A stretch of DNA of 64,000 bases from positions 118,210-182,209 of the forward strand of contig CAMLLO010000005.1 in the NCBI GenBank assembly GCA_946480915.1. The letters are read 5' to 3'. Shown here piece after piece: positions 43,735-52,535 of this stretch. A program made the translations under genes and the position numbers. Each line of letters begins with the position of its first letter. Positions within the stretch are counted from its first letter, which is position 1. Under the pieces are notes generated by a model. The model was not told the origin of the DNA, searched no databases, and worked only from the letters and a program-made list of their open reading frames with translations. Source of the DNA: an uncultured Sphingobacteriaceae bacterium. Its GTDB lineage: Bacteria; Bacteroidota; Bacteroidia; Sphingobacteriales; Sphingobacteriaceae.

Positions 43735-44672
43735 TCTGGTAAATTAAGAAGCACTTCCCCATACATGCCGATTTTCAAAAAGCCATCGTTTTTTACTTTA
43801 ACCTTCATTGCATACACAAGATTGGCTCGTTCATCTTTGGTTTGAATGGTCTTGGGAGTAAATTCTGCCTTGTCAGAAATTGAAATAATTGTACCTGTGT
43901 ATTCTTTATAATCATCAGCACCTTTATCTACCCGTATTTTTACCTGTTGGCCAAGTTTAATTTCAGATAGCTGGCTGCCGCTGATGTAAGCACGAAGTGT
44001 TATGGTAGACAGATCTGCTATTTTGTATAATGCTTTTCCCGGCGAGGTAATTTCACCAGCTTCAGCATACTTTGTTAGTACGACTCCGTTTTGCGGGTTG
44101 GTGATATTAGCCCGTTTAATTTGGTCATTTAACTGTTCAGCCCGTTTTGCTAAAGGTAGACGCTCGCTTAACACAGATCGATTTTGAGTTGAAACTGCGC
44201 TCTCCTGAACCTTAATCTGCTGCTTAGTAACGTTCATCTGCTTTTGCAGAACATCAATTTGAGCATTCATGTCGTCCAGTTGTTTCCCGGTCGCGGCATC
44301 CTGTTTTAACAAATTTTCAATTCGTCTGCGCTCATGTTGTAATGTTGAAAGCTGGGATCTTTGAACTGCTAATTGATCTTTTAACAGAGTGATCTGTGGA
44401 TTTACATCCGCTGTTTTCTGATGTAGAGCTTGAATGCTAGCTTCTACCTGTTCCTTTTGCAAAACCAGATTCTCTGCATCAATAATTCCAACTACTTTAT
44501 TTTGAGGAATCTGTTGTCCTTCTTCAATATCAAACGACAAAATCTTTCCCGCCACTTCAGAAGAAACGACTACTTCGTCGGCCTCAAATGTGCCTGATGC
44601 GTCGACTTTATCTCCATTCGAATTACATCCAAACAGGAATGCAATGCTTAGTATTAGTAATATCCGGTTCAT
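43731..44672 (-). CDS. HlyD family periplasmic adaptor lipoprotein
   Basis: A 313-residue membrane-fusion protein. The lipoprotein signal (ILLILSIAFLFGCNSNG) is followed by a biotinyl-lipoyl half (ASGTFEADEVVVSSEVAGKI), a long coiled coil (about 80-185), a barrel domain (TNPQNGVVLTKYAEAGEI) and KVKVKNDGFLKIGMYGEVLL at the end. It should bridge the ABC-2 permeases to the TolC protein encoded upstream. It overlaps the ATPase gene by 4 bases (ATGA). Confidence 0.94.
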   Translation of the reverse strand: MNRILLILSIAFLFGCNSNGDKVDASGTFEADEVVVSSEVAGKILSFDIEEGQQIPQNKVVGIIDAENLVLQKEQVEASIQALHQKTADVNPQITLLKDQLAVQRSQLSTLQHERRRIENLLKQDAATGKQLDDMNAQIDVLQKQMNVTKQQIKVQESAVSTQNRSVLSERLPLAKRAEQLNDQIKRANITNPQNGVVLTKYAEAGEITSPGKALYKIADLSTITLRAYISGSQLSEIKLGQQVKIRVDKGADDYKEYTGTIISISDKAEFTPKTIQTKDERANLVYAMKVKVKNDGFLKIGMYGEVLLNLPD

Positions 44673-44675
44673 CGT

Positions 44676-45944
44676 TTAAATTCCTGCTATAATGTTATAG
44701 TTCAACTTCGCTTGTAATAATTGCAACTGATGTGTAATAAGCAGTTGTTTTGCCTGGTCTTCGGCGTTTACCTCCCGCAAATAATCAGACGTGCTAATCA
44801 CCTGGTTTTCCAACTGGACTTTAGCTGCGGCTTTAACTTTTTCGCGCAAAGCGATGATCTGTTTATCTGACATAATTAGTTCCTGAATCTTTTCTATTTC
44901 AGATTCCTGCTGTGTTAATTGTGTATTCGTGTTGAGTAGAAACACATCTTTTTGAAGACCAATAGTCTTTGAACTAATATCAATCAGCTGCTTCTCTTTG
45001 TTATAAGTATAAAGATTGCTTATGTTCCAGTTGAGGCGTATCCCGGCAATATAAAACCAGTCGAATTCATTTTTAAGCATGTTTAGGCCGGGCCGGCCGT
45101 ATCCTCCTTGACCAAACAGATTCGCTTTAGGAAGATTTTTTGCAATTAATAATTTCTTTTGTTGGTTTACTAAGTCGGTTTGTTTTTGAAAGAGGTTCAG
45201 TTCTGGTCTTTTAATTTCGGTTAAAACCTGCTCTATCTGTGGAATTTGAAGTTGAATATTGCTATCCAGATCCTGACCCAGAAACAAACCTAAGGTTTTT
45301 ATTAAGCCCTTTCGGGATGATTTTAATTCAATACTTCGTTGATCGGTTTTCAGCAGTTCGGCCTGGAGGATATAGAGATTTGAATGGAGGCTTACACCAT
45401 TTTTAACCAAAGCTTCAGTTTTTTGAAGCCCGGTTTGAATGTCTGATTTCACCAGCTGAATTTGTTTCATCTGTTCTTCCAGCAATAATATTCCAAGATA
45501 TAGTTGGTTGATTCTCTCCTGAAGTTTATATAGTTCTACCTCTATTTTTTCATCCTCAACAAGCGCATTTAACTTCTGTAATTGCTTTTGACTGTGAATT
45601 AAACCTCCATCAAAAACTGTTTGACTAATATCCGCGGTTGCTTTATACTGATCCTTGCTCAAAGGATTTATAGAAACACCAGGAAGAGGAATATTTACCT
45701 GGGTAACGTTTGATTGGTAGGTGGCCTGCCCATTCAAATTTATTTGGGGCAGATAAGCCTTGATCAAATTTTGAAGAGTAAGATTGGCAGTTTGCCTGAT
45801 CAAATCTTTTTGTTTTACCGCAGGATAATTTTCTCTGGCTAGTTTTTGCGCCTCAGGCAAACTTAGCTCTTGCGCACTCAAGAGAGATGGAAGCAGTAAT
45901 ACGCCAATGCTAACCAGACTATTTAACCATGCAGTTAATTTCAT
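44676..45944 (-). CDS. TolC family outer-membrane efflux protein
   Basis: A 422-residue outer-membrane channel protein. Signal peptide (WLNSLVSIGVLLLPSLLSAQ), LSLPEAQKLARENYPAVKQKD at the start, then the two long coiled-coil repeats of TolC, with an internal repeat break near GQGGYGRPGLNMLKNEF. It forms the trimeric exit duct for the efflux pump. Spacing to the adaptor gene is 3 bases and to tetR 11 bases. The DNA near its start codon carries a partial copy of the tetR palindrome. Confidence 0.93.
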   Translation of the reverse strand: MKLTAWLNSLVSIGVLLLPSLLSAQELSLPEAQKLARENYPAVKQKDLIRQTANLTLQNLIKAYLPQINLNGQATYQSNVTQVNIPLPGVSINPLSKDQYKATADISQTVFDGGLIHSQKQLQKLNALVEDEKIEVELYKLQERINQLYLGILLLEEQMKQIQLVKSDIQTGLQKTEALVKNGVSLHSNLYILQAELLKTDQRSIELKSSRKGLIKTLGLFLGQDLDSNIQLQIPQIEQVLTEIKRPELNLFQKQTDLVNQQKKLLIAKNLPKANLFGQGGYGRPGLNMLKNEFDWFYIAGIRLNWNISNLYTYNKEKQLIDISSKTIGLQKDVFLLNTNTQLTQQESEIEKIQELIMSDKQIIALREKVKAAAKVQLENQVISTSDYLREVNAEDQAKQLLITHQLQLLQAKLNYNIIAGI

Positions 45945-45955
45945 TATAAATTTTT

Positions 45956-46567
45956 TTAAAGTTTAATTGCCTGAATTATAAATTGAGGAACGAGGATTTT
46001 TCTTTCATGCATCAATTCTAAAAACTGTTTATCATTAATTCCAGCAACCATTTGTAACATGGGTTTCCCTATAAAAGGGAAAACACAAAGCGACATCAGA
46101 TTCATAAGTAATTGTGCCGGGTTTATCGGCCGAATTTCTTTTTTTTCAATTGCCTCCTGTATCTGTTCAATGAATTTCCCGATTTTTGGTTTTTCTCCCC
46201 CCCACATTTTATTTATAAACTCTTCAGGCTGCTTGTGCATTTCGTTCATGATAAAGATCGGCAGGAACGGGTTTTCTATAACTTTTTGAATGTATTCCTG
46301 GCTAAATGCTTCTATTTTTTCATACATGTTGATATCCGAGGACATTATTTCGTTAATTCTCGGAATAAATTTTCCGGCGGTTTCCTGAAAAATCACTTCA
46401 AAGAGCTTTTCTTTACTACGGAAATAATAATGTAATAATGCCTTGTTAATCCCGGCTTCATCGGCAATGTCCTGCATTCTCGCTCCTGCCATTCCTTTGG
46501 TAACAAAAACTTTTTTAGCGGCATCTAATATTTTCTGTTCCGTCGATGTGTCTTTTTCTTTAACCAT
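45956..46567 (-). CDS. TetR family transcriptional regulator
   Basis: A 203-residue regulator. The N-terminal HTH is clear: TEQKILDAAKKVFVTKG, then RMQDIADEAGINKALLHYYF and RSKEKLFEVIF. The C-terminal ligand domain is variable. The first gene of the efflux operon, it is expected to repress the operon including itself and to respond to the exported compounds. ATG 46567 is used because the in-frame ATG at 46597 lies inside the predicted -7 box, and the palindrome at 46573-46588 would otherwise fall inside the coding region. Confidence 0.93.
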   Translation of the reverse strand: MVKEKDTSTEQKILDAAKKVFVTKGMAGARMQDIADEAGINKALLHYYFRSKEKLFEVIFQETAGKFIPRINEIMSSDINMYEKIEAFSQEYIQKVIENPFLPIFIMNEMHKQPEEFINKMWGGEKPKIGKFIEQIQEAIEKKEIRPINPAQLLMNLMSLCVFPFIGKPMLQMVAGINDKQFLELMHERKILVPQFIIQAIKL

Positions 46568-46572
46568 ACAAT

Positions 46573-46588
46573 TTAACCAAATGGTTAA
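46573..46588 (-). promoter_or_regulatory. 16-bp palindrome, candidate TetR operator
   Basis: TTAACC-AAAT-GGTTAA, a perfect inverted repeat with a 4-base centre. It lies between the predicted -7 box and the start codon of tetR, where a bound repressor would block transcription. Autoregulation is an inference. Confidence 0.7.
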
Positions 46589-46590
46589 TG

Positions 46591-46598
46591 CAAACATA
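46591..46598 (-). promoter_or_regulatory. Bacteroidota -7 box of the efflux operon
   Basis: Plus-strand CAAACATA is TATGTTTG on the minus strand, an exact TAnnTTTG match next to the palindrome. Confidence 0.5.
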
Positions 46599-46642
46599 TA
46601 AACAAGATTTATATTTCACAACATTATTATGTAAACTTGATT

Positions 46643-47182
46643 ATGACTTCACAAACCGACTTCCTGCGTTTCCCTATCGGAACTTTTACTCTACCCGAAA
46701 CAATAACACCCGCAATGATAGGTGAATGGATAAATGAAATTCGAGCTCTTCCAAACGAGTTAAGAAAAGCTGTAAAAGATCTTACAGAAGACACTCTGAA
46801 TACACCTTACCGCCCAGGAGGCTGGACGGTTAAACAGGTAATACATCATTTGGCAGACAGCCACATGAATTCTTATATCCGATTCAAGCTAGCTGTTACG
46901 GAGGAAAATCCAACTATACGTCCGTATTTTGAAGATAAGTGGGCAGAATGCGATGAGGCAAAGAATGCCGATATCGAAGTGTCATTAAATCTTCTGGAAT
47001 CATTACATACAAGATGGGTTTTGTTTTTAAAGTCATTATCGGCAGATGATTGGGACCGAACTTTTTATCATCCTGAAAGCGGGCGAACAAGTGCTTTGAA
47101 AGAGGTGGTTGCTTTATATGCCTGGCATGGAAAGCACCATTTACACCACGTATTAATAGTATCGGGAAATAAGTTAGGATGA
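46643..47182 (+). CDS. YfiT/BstA-like DinB-superfamily thiol S-transferase
   Basis: A 179-residue DinB-fold protein. [14 protein letters not shown] at the start, [19 protein letters not shown] with the first metal His, and [12 protein letters not shown] with the others form the nickel/zinc triad of the superfamily. The layout is that of YfiT (BstA), a bacillithiol transferase in Firmicutes. Bacteroidota members may act with another thiol. The cofactor cannot be inferred. ATG 46643 is chosen over TTG 46637. It lies head-to-head with tetR, whose palindrome is about 60 bases away. Confidence 0.88.
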   Translation: MTSQTDFLRFPIGTFTLPETITPAMIGEWINEIRALPNELRKAVKDLTEDTLNTPYRPGGWTVKQVIHHLADSHMNSYIRFKLAVTEENPTIRPYFEDKWAECDEAKNADIEVSLNLLESLHTRWVLFLKSLSADDWDRTFYHPESGRTSALKEVVALYAWHGKHHLHHVLIVSGNKLG

Positions 47183-47206
47183 AAGTTGAGTCGTCCTCAG
47201 ATGACA

Positions 47207-47246
47207 TAAAAAAAGCCCCGCTCAAATTTTGAACGAGGCTTTTTAA
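47207..47246. terminator. bidirectional hairpin terminator
   Basis: AAAAAGCC...GGCTTTTT with internal CG and TCAAA/TTTGA pairs (stem interrupted by two mismatches) lies between the converging thiol-transferase and OmpA genes. There is a T run on both strands. Confidence 0.75.
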
Positions 47247-47259
47247 AATACTTGTTTAA

Positions 47260-47940
47260 TTATTGCGCATTTCTGCGTGCCTCTTCTTTAAGAGTCTCGT
47301 TTGCTACAATTACAATTTCTACTCTTCTGTTTTGAGCCTTACCGCTTGCAGTAGAATTACTAGCAATTGGCTCAGTTTCACCTTTACCAACAGTAGTTAA
47401 TCTGCTGCCTGAAACCCCTTGAGCTGTAGCATAAGATTTTACGGAAGCTGCTCTGCGTTCTGACAGACTATAATTGTATGAATCTGAACCATCAGAGTCT
47501 GTGTGGCCAATAACCATAATATTAGTTTCAGGGTTATTTTTCATACTTGCGGCCAAGTTCTCGATATTGGTTCTAGCGTTTTCTTTTAAGTCTGATTTAT
47601 CAACATCAAATAAAATACCCGAATCAAATTTTACAATTAAACCTTCACCCGCGTCAATTACTTCTGCACCAGGAACAGTTCTTCTAATTTCTTCGGCTTG
47701 CTTGTCCATTTTACGACCGATATATGCACCGGCCACTCCACCTATTGCTCCTCCAATAACAGCCCCTACAGCCGTATTCCCTGCTTTTTTTCCAATAATT
47801 GCACCTATTGTGCCACCAGTAGCAGAGCCTATAACTGCACCTTTTTGAGTTTTAGTCATCTGACTGCAACCTACAGTTAAGGTAGATGCTGTTGCTAAAG
47901 CGATACAATACGTAGCAATTTTAATCTTTAATGGTCTCAT
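47260..47940 (-). CDS. OmpA family lipoprotein with glycine zipper (YiaD-like)
   Basis: A 226-residue outer-membrane lipoprotein. The signal ends in STLTVGC. A glycine-zipper region follows (GAVIGSATGGTIGAIIG, then AVGAVIGGAIGGVAGAY), then an OmpA peptidoglycan-binding domain with NIMVIGHTDSDGSDSYNYSL and GESEPIASN-like GKGETEPIASN. It anchors the outer membrane to peptidoglycan. ATG 47940 (MRPLKIKIATYC) is used because the longer frame to 47988 adds a non-signal extension. A -7 box lies at 47974-47981. Confidence 0.92.
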   Translation of the reverse strand: MRPLKIKIATYCIALATASTLTVGCSQMTKTQKGAVIGSATGGTIGAIIGKKAGNTAVGAVIGGAIGGVAGAYIGRKMDKQAEEIRRTVPGAEVIDAGEGLIVKFDSGILFDVDKSDLKENARTNIENLAASMKNNPETNIMVIGHTDSDGSDSYNYSLSERRAASVKSYATAQGVSGSRLTTVGKGETEPIASNSTASGKAQNRRVEIVIVANETLKEEARRNAQ

Positions 47941-47973
47941 AATTTCTAATTTTTGTGTGTGTTTAATTGTTTC

Positions 47974-47981
47974 CAAATTTA
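47974..47981 (-). promoter_or_regulatory. Bacteroidota -7 box for the OmpA gene
   Basis: Plus-strand CAAATTTA is TAAATTTG on the minus strand, an exact TAnnTTTG match 33 bases from the chosen start. Confidence 0.5.
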
Positions 47982-48109
47982 ATGCCATATTCTACAATCT
48001 CAGCAGTATTCCCAATTTTGGCCTTTTAATTTTTAGACTTAAGGTTTTGTTATTGGTTTAAAAACAATCAACGCTATAATCACTATAATAGTTTTTCGGC
48101 CAAATTGTT

Positions 48110-48895
48110 TTACAGATTTGGTGTTTTCCCTCCATCAACGGGAAGATTTATTCCATTAATATAATCCGCTGCGGGGCTGGCTAAAAATGCAATGGCAGCG
48201 GCCACATCTTCCGGGGTTCCAATCTTTCCCAAAGGTATTTCCGAAATCATATCCTTTTCTACCTGCTGCAGGGTTTTTTCTTCTTTCTCTGCCCGAGAAA
48301 TAATAATTGATTGTAGTCTGCCCGTCATGGCAGTACTGGGCAAAACATTATTCACAGTAATTCCGAAAGGACCCAGTTCAAAAGACAATGTTTTAGCCCA
48401 ATTAGCAACTGCCCCTCTGATAGTATTAGAAACTCCCAGTCCTTTTAACGGAGCTTTCACTGAGGTGGATATAACGTTAATAATTTTTCCCCAACCAGCC
48501 TCTTTCATGCCGGGCACAACGGCTTGAGTTAATATTTGGTTACATATAATATGCTGAGAGAAGGCCGCTAAATATTCTTCAGGTTTTGCATCAATAGCCG
48601 GACCCGCAGGAGGACCACCGGTGTTGTTGACCAATATGTCGATGGTATGATCTTTTAAATAGTTATTTATTGCTGTTTTTAAATGATCAGGCTGGGTGAA
48701 ATCAACCACTAAGAAGTGATGTGATTCGGTGTCGTCTGCTGGCAAATGATTTATAACTTCCTGAAGCTTTTCTTCATTTCTTGCTACCAGGGTTATACTC
48801 GCGCCTAAAAGGGCTAGTTCCATGGCAGCGGCTCTGCCAATTCCCTGGGTACTGCCACAAACTAAAGCTCGTTTTCCGGTTAAATCTATATTCAT
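48110..48895 (-). CDS. SDR family oxidoreductase
   Basis: A 261-residue classical-type short-chain dehydrogenase: cofactor motif LVCGSTQGIGRAAAME (about 10-24), NNTGGPPAG in place of NNAG, and the C-terminal NGINLPVDGGKTP. The usual catalytic YxxxK is not present. At that place the sequence is LGVSNTIRGAVANW (Ser and Arg in the Tyr and Lys positions), a variant seen in a Bacteroidota/Proteobacteria subgroup annotated as 3-oxoacyl-ACP reductase-like. Activity is uncertain. It follows the ABC gene by 12 bases. Confidence 0.85.
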   Translation of the reverse strand: MNIDLTGKRALVCGSTQGIGRAAAMELALLGASITLVARNEEKLQEVINHLPADDTESHHFLVVDFTQPDHLKTAINNYLKDHTIDILVNNTGGPPAGPAIDAKPEEYLAAFSQHIICNQILTQAVVPGMKEAGWGKIINVISTSVKAPLKGLGVSNTIRGAVANWAKTLSFELGPFGITVNNVLPSTAMTGRLQSIIISRAEKEEKTLQQVEKDMISEIPLGKIGTPEDVAAAIAFLASPAADYINGINLPVDGGKTPNL

Positions 48896-48907
48896 GTGTG
48901 AAGCGGT

Positions 48908-49609
48908 TTATTGCATAACAGAAAAGTAAGCTTCAAGTTCTGAAAGAGTGTTAGTACTTGTTTGAATATCCTTTATTATTTTGCCTTTTTCCATCAGCAA
49001 GATCCGTTGAGAAACTTCGGTTACATGGCTTAAATCGTGACTTGAAATTATCGAGGTTATCTGCTTTTCGCGAGTAATTTCTTTAATAATATTTTTTAAG
49101 CGAATTTGGGTACTTGGGTCAATATTCGCGAAGGGTTCATCCAGCAAAAGAATCTCGGGGTTTTGCAATAAGCAGGCAATTACGCCAACCTTACATTGAT
49201 TACCTTTGGATAGATCCCTGATATATTTTTTCCGGTTTAATACCTCTCCGTTAAAAAACTCATCATACTTTTTAAGTTCCGAATCAATGTGCACTTTACT
49301 TAATCCGTGAAGCGAGCCAATAAAATAGAAATATTCTTCTGGTGTCAGGTACTCAATCAAAAATCCTTCATCAAGAAACGAGGCAGTATAGTTTTTCCAA
49401 CTCTCACCTTCGGCAACATTCTCTCCCTTTAGTAGAATCTCACCGGTATCGGTTCTTATTAAATCGAGTATGAGTCGAAACAGTGTGGTCTTGCCAGCAC
49501 CATTATTTCCTACCAATCCAATGGTCTCGCCTTTATTGATCAGCAATTCTGGAATACCGACTACCGTGAAGCCATTATATGCTTTTTTAAGATTTTTAAT
49601 TTCTATCAT
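48908..49609 (-). CDS. ABC transporter ATP-binding protein
   Basis: A 233-residue ATPase: Walker A GNNGAGKTTLF (about 34-44), signature LSKGNQCKVGVIACLL, Walker B ILLLDEPFANIDPS, and His switch IISSHDLSHVTE. The signature is LSKGN and not LSGGQ, as in ABC-2 exporter ATPases of the DUF5687 group. It is coupled with the DUF5687 gene 9 bases away and probably energises it. Substrate unknown. Confidence 0.93.
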   Translation of the reverse strand: MIEIKNLKKAYNGFTVVGIPELLINKGETIGLVGNNGAGKTTLFRLILDLIRTDTGEILLKGENVAEGESWKNYTASFLDEGFLIEYLTPEEYFYFIGSLHGLSKVHIDSELKKYDEFFNGEVLNRKKYIRDLSKGNQCKVGVIACLLQNPEILLLDEPFANIDPSTQIRLKNIIKEITREKQITSIISSHDLSHVTEVSQRILLMEKGKIIKDIQTSTNTLSELEAYFSVMQ

Positions 49610-49618
49610 GGTATGCGA

Positions 49619-51091
49619 TTAATGTTCTCTAAATCCTTGAGCTATTTTGTAACGCTTACTTTTGAAACTGCGCACAAGTTTTCCGATCCAGTATTGGCGT
49701 GTTAAGATAAAAATCATCCCAATAAATCCCAATGATAAGGTGCCTGCGATTGGGTTTGAAAGCCAGCCTATCAGGATATAAATAAGCATTGGAATAACAA
49801 ATAATGGGATTCCGATGATGAACTGTGAGGCTCCGATTCCCTCCCAATTGAAAGAGGATCCTTTTGAAAGATCGATATATTTACAATTCCAGTTCGCAAA
49901 GGCCAAAACTATTAAACTGCTTACACCAATGTTCCATAAATAAAGCATACAGTGTGTTAGCAATATTTTCCATCCAAAATAGGCGTACGGTGCTGTGAGT
50001 ATTAAGGTTATGGTGGCAAATAGGGTAAAAAGTATAAATTTTGATTTAAAAAAATCTTCCGCAGAAATTTTGTTAGCTAAAATGCCGTCGAAGTGCGCAC
50101 TTTGCCAGCTAAACATAAACTGACCATAATTGATGATGAAAATGCCGGTCATCATCATCCCAGCAACAATCATTATCATTTCATCGGGTTCGCGATGGCG
50201 GTAGAAAAGAAGTCCGTAAAGCATAAAAATGCCACTCATTACAAGTGTGGATTTCGGACGTTTATTTCTAAGGATTAATTTAACTTCTAATGCTGCCAAT
50301 TCTCCGGGAATGCCAAAACGTCTAAGAATAGGAACCTCGCCTGTAGTATTTTGCCCGGGGCGTGCAGTACGAAGTTCATCAAGATAAAGGTTGTTTTTTA
50401 AAAAGCTTCTGTTGATGAGATACATCAACCCGCCTAAGAAAATGAGCAAAAACGAAAAGAATGGGAACTTTATAACGGAATTAAAAAGATATCTGGAGAA
50501 GTTGGAGATAGAAATAGAATTTGAATAAAAGTCAACAAGAATAATACCTGCGAGCGTAAAAAGAAATGCAAGCATAAACCATGCATTCATATTGACTTTT
50601 CGTTTCAGCCAAAGGCTGAAAAAGTGATTGAAAAGTGTTAAACCAACAATGGAAATTAAGAGTCCGGCAAACGCCGAATGTTGGCCTTCAAGCCATAACA
50701 CTTTTATCAAAAAAGGAACGGTTAAAAGAAATGGAGACAGATTAAAACTCGACCATAGAGAAGTTAGTGATAAATAGTTAACGATTTTATTCCGGCTGAC
50801 AGGTAGATTTAAATACGGTTTAACAGCCAGCGTTGGCAATTCCTGAAGTTGAAAACGCATTAGCAAATCGGCCAGGAAATAATAAAGCAATAATCCGTTA
50901 AAGGCATCTTGTACATCATCTTCAGGGAATGCTTTATCAAGAATTTTGTCCAGGAAAAAAGAAGCGATCAGCAGATTAGCGAACAGGTATAGCATTGCTA
51001 AGGCCAGTAAAATACTCACTATAATACTTTTACTGGTATTTTTTGAGCGCCAAAATGCCAACCATTGGTGCCGTAAAAATGCTCGGTTCAT
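49619..51091 (-). CDS. DUF5687 family ABC exporter membrane protein
   Basis: A 490-residue membrane protein with about ten to twelve hydrophobic segments. The N-terminal FLRHQWLAFWRSKNTSKSI and a long cytoplasmic loop (TARPGQNTTGEVPILRRFGI, about 240-260) are recognisable features of DUF5687, a Bacteroidota family that works with the adjacent ATPase. The domain arrangement resembles ABC-2 permeases. The exported molecule is unknown. Confidence 0.85.
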   Translation of the reverse strand: MNRAFLRHQWLAFWRSKNTSKSIIVSILLALAMLYLFANLLIASFFLDKILDKAFPEDDVQDAFNGLLLYYFLADLLMRFQLQELPTLAVKPYLNLPVSRNKIVNYLSLTSLWSSFNLSPFLLTVPFLIKVLWLEGQHSAFAGLLISIVGLTLFNHFFSLWLKRKVNMNAWFMLAFLFTLAGIILVDFYSNSISISNFSRYLFNSVIKFPFFSFLLIFLGGLMYLINRSFLKNNLYLDELRTARPGQNTTGEVPILRRFGIPGELAALEVKLILRNKRPKSTLVMSGIFMLYGLLFYRHREPDEMIMIVAGMMMTGIFIINYGQFMFSWQSAHFDGILANKISAEDFFKSKFILFTLFATITLILTAPYAYFGWKILLTHCMLYLWNIGVSSLIVLAFANWNCKYIDLSKGSSFNWEGIGASQFIIGIPLFVIPMLIYILIGWLSNPIAGTLSLGFIGMIFILTRQYWIGKLVRSFKSKRYKIAQGFREH

Positions 51092-51110
51092 GAGTTTAGC
51101 TTGTGTAGAT

Positions 51111-52391
51111 TTAATATTTATATTTTCCTTTCCACAAAGCTTTCAACCTCTCTCTCAGTTTTTGCTCGGCTGCATTATTTCCAGGTTGATATAAGGTGCT
51201 GCCTTTTAGGGCATCAGGAAAATATTCCTGCTCTTCAAAACTGCCTTCGTAAGCATGAGAATATTTATAATCCTTACCATATCCAATATTTTTCATCAGT
51301 TTGGTTGGAGCATTGCGTATGTGCAAGGGGACAGGTAAATCTCCGGTGCGCGAAACAAGTTCCTGAGCGGCGTTTATAGCCTCATAACTGGCATTGCTTT
51401 TTGGCGAAGACGCCAGATAAGTCACCGTTTGCGATAAGATTATCCTTGATTCAGGCCAGCCAATAACATTCACCGCCTGAAAACAATTATTGGCCAAGAG
51501 CAATGCATTCGGGTTGGCATTACCTATATCCTCTGAAGCTAAAATTAGTAGTCGCCGCGCAATAAAAAGCGGATCTTCCCCACCTGCAATCATTCTTGCC
51601 AGCCAATAAACCGCGGCGTTAGGGTCGCTTCCGCGGATGGATTTTATAAACGCTGAAATGATGTCGTAATGATTCTCGCCGGCCTTATCATATAAAGCCA
51701 TATTCTGCTGCACATTATCTAACACCAGCTGGTTGGTAATTGTGAGTTTGTCTGCGCCGATTGCATTAATTACCAGCTCAAGAACATTTAAAAGTCTTCG
51801 TGCATCGCCGCCCGAAAGACGAAACAAGGCTTCGTATTCTTCTATTTCAATCTGCTTGCGCGATAAATTTTCATCTTCTTTTAAGGCACGCTCTATTAAG
51901 TGTGTAAGATCTTCCTCTGTTAGAGGTTTTAGAATGTATACCTGACATCGCGATAGCAAAGCCGAAATAACTTCGAAAGATGGGTTTTCTGTAGTGGCAC
52001 CGATAAGGGTAACCAGACCACGTTCAACTGCACCTAAAAGCGAATCCTGTTGTGATTTAGAAAACCGATGGATTTCATCAATAAATAAAACCGGCAGATT
52101 TTCTTCAGTTTCTTTAAGTGCGGTAGCCTTCTCAATAACCTCTCTGATATCTTTGACCCCCGAATTTATTGCACTTAAACTAAAAAATGGCCGGTCAAGT
52201 TGGCGGGAAATAATATAAGCCAGGGTGGTTTTGCCAACGCCCGGAGGCCCCCATAAAATAAGTGAAGGGAGATTTCCACTCTCGATCGCCCTGCGCAGTA
52301 TGGCGTTTTGGCCAACTAAATGCTGTTGTCCGACATAATCATCCAGACTTGCCGGACGCATGCGTTCTGCTAATGGAGCAATGGTTGCCAT
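51111..52391 (-). CDS. rarA: replication-associated recombination protein A
   Basis: A 426-residue AAA+ ATPase (MgsA/RarA, WRNIP1 homologue) acting at stalled replication forks. Walker A GPPGVGKTTLAY (about 48-59), Walker B VLFIDEIHRFSKSQQD, sensor IGATTENPSFEV, arginine finger in ALLSRC, and the C-terminal tetramerisation region with DPNAAVYWLARMIAGGEDP. Full length and a good match to the family throughout. Confidence 0.97.
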   Translation of the reverse strand: MATIAPLAERMRPASLDDYVGQQHLVGQNAILRRAIESGNLPSLILWGPPGVGKTTLAYIISRQLDRPFFSLSAINSGVKDIREVIEKATALKETEENLPVLFIDEIHRFSKSQQDSLLGAVERGLVTLIGATTENPSFEVISALLSRCQVYILKPLTEEDLTHLIERALKEDENLSRKQIEIEEYEALFRLSGGDARRLLNVLELVINAIGADKLTITNQLVLDNVQQNMALYDKAGENHYDIISAFIKSIRGSDPNAAVYWLARMIAGGEDPLFIARRLLILASEDIGNANPNALLLANNCFQAVNVIGWPESRIILSQTVTYLASSPKSNASYEAINAAQELVSRTGDLPVPLHIRNAPTKLMKNIGYGKDYKYSHAYEGSFEEQEYFPDALKGSTLYQPGNNAAEQKLRERLKALWKGKYKY

Positions 52392-52434
52392 AGATTTAAT
52401 GTGTTATCCGACTGGTTCAAGAAAGCAATTTTAG

Positions 52435-52535
52435 CGCAAAGCAGATAAAACAATGGGCGAAGATCGCTAAGAAATAGGAGTACATGGTAAAACCCTGGGG
52501 CTCTTTGCGTACGTAATAACTTTGCGTTCTTTGCC
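52435..52535. repeat. inverted CGCAAAG / CTTTGCG word repeats
   Basis: CGCAAAG (52435-52441) on the left and CTTTGCG (52503-52509, 52520-52526), then CTTTGCC on the right, lie between rarA and glnS and run to just before the glnS stop. This is the same left-word/right-inverse-word pattern as the four-helix elements, with no gene inside. Confidence 0.6.

Noticed and set aside
51111..52391. A clamp-loader gene (dnaX-like) reading for the AAA+ protein.
   Set aside because: The motif pattern DEIHRFSKSQQD and the C-terminal domain are those of RarA/MgsA.
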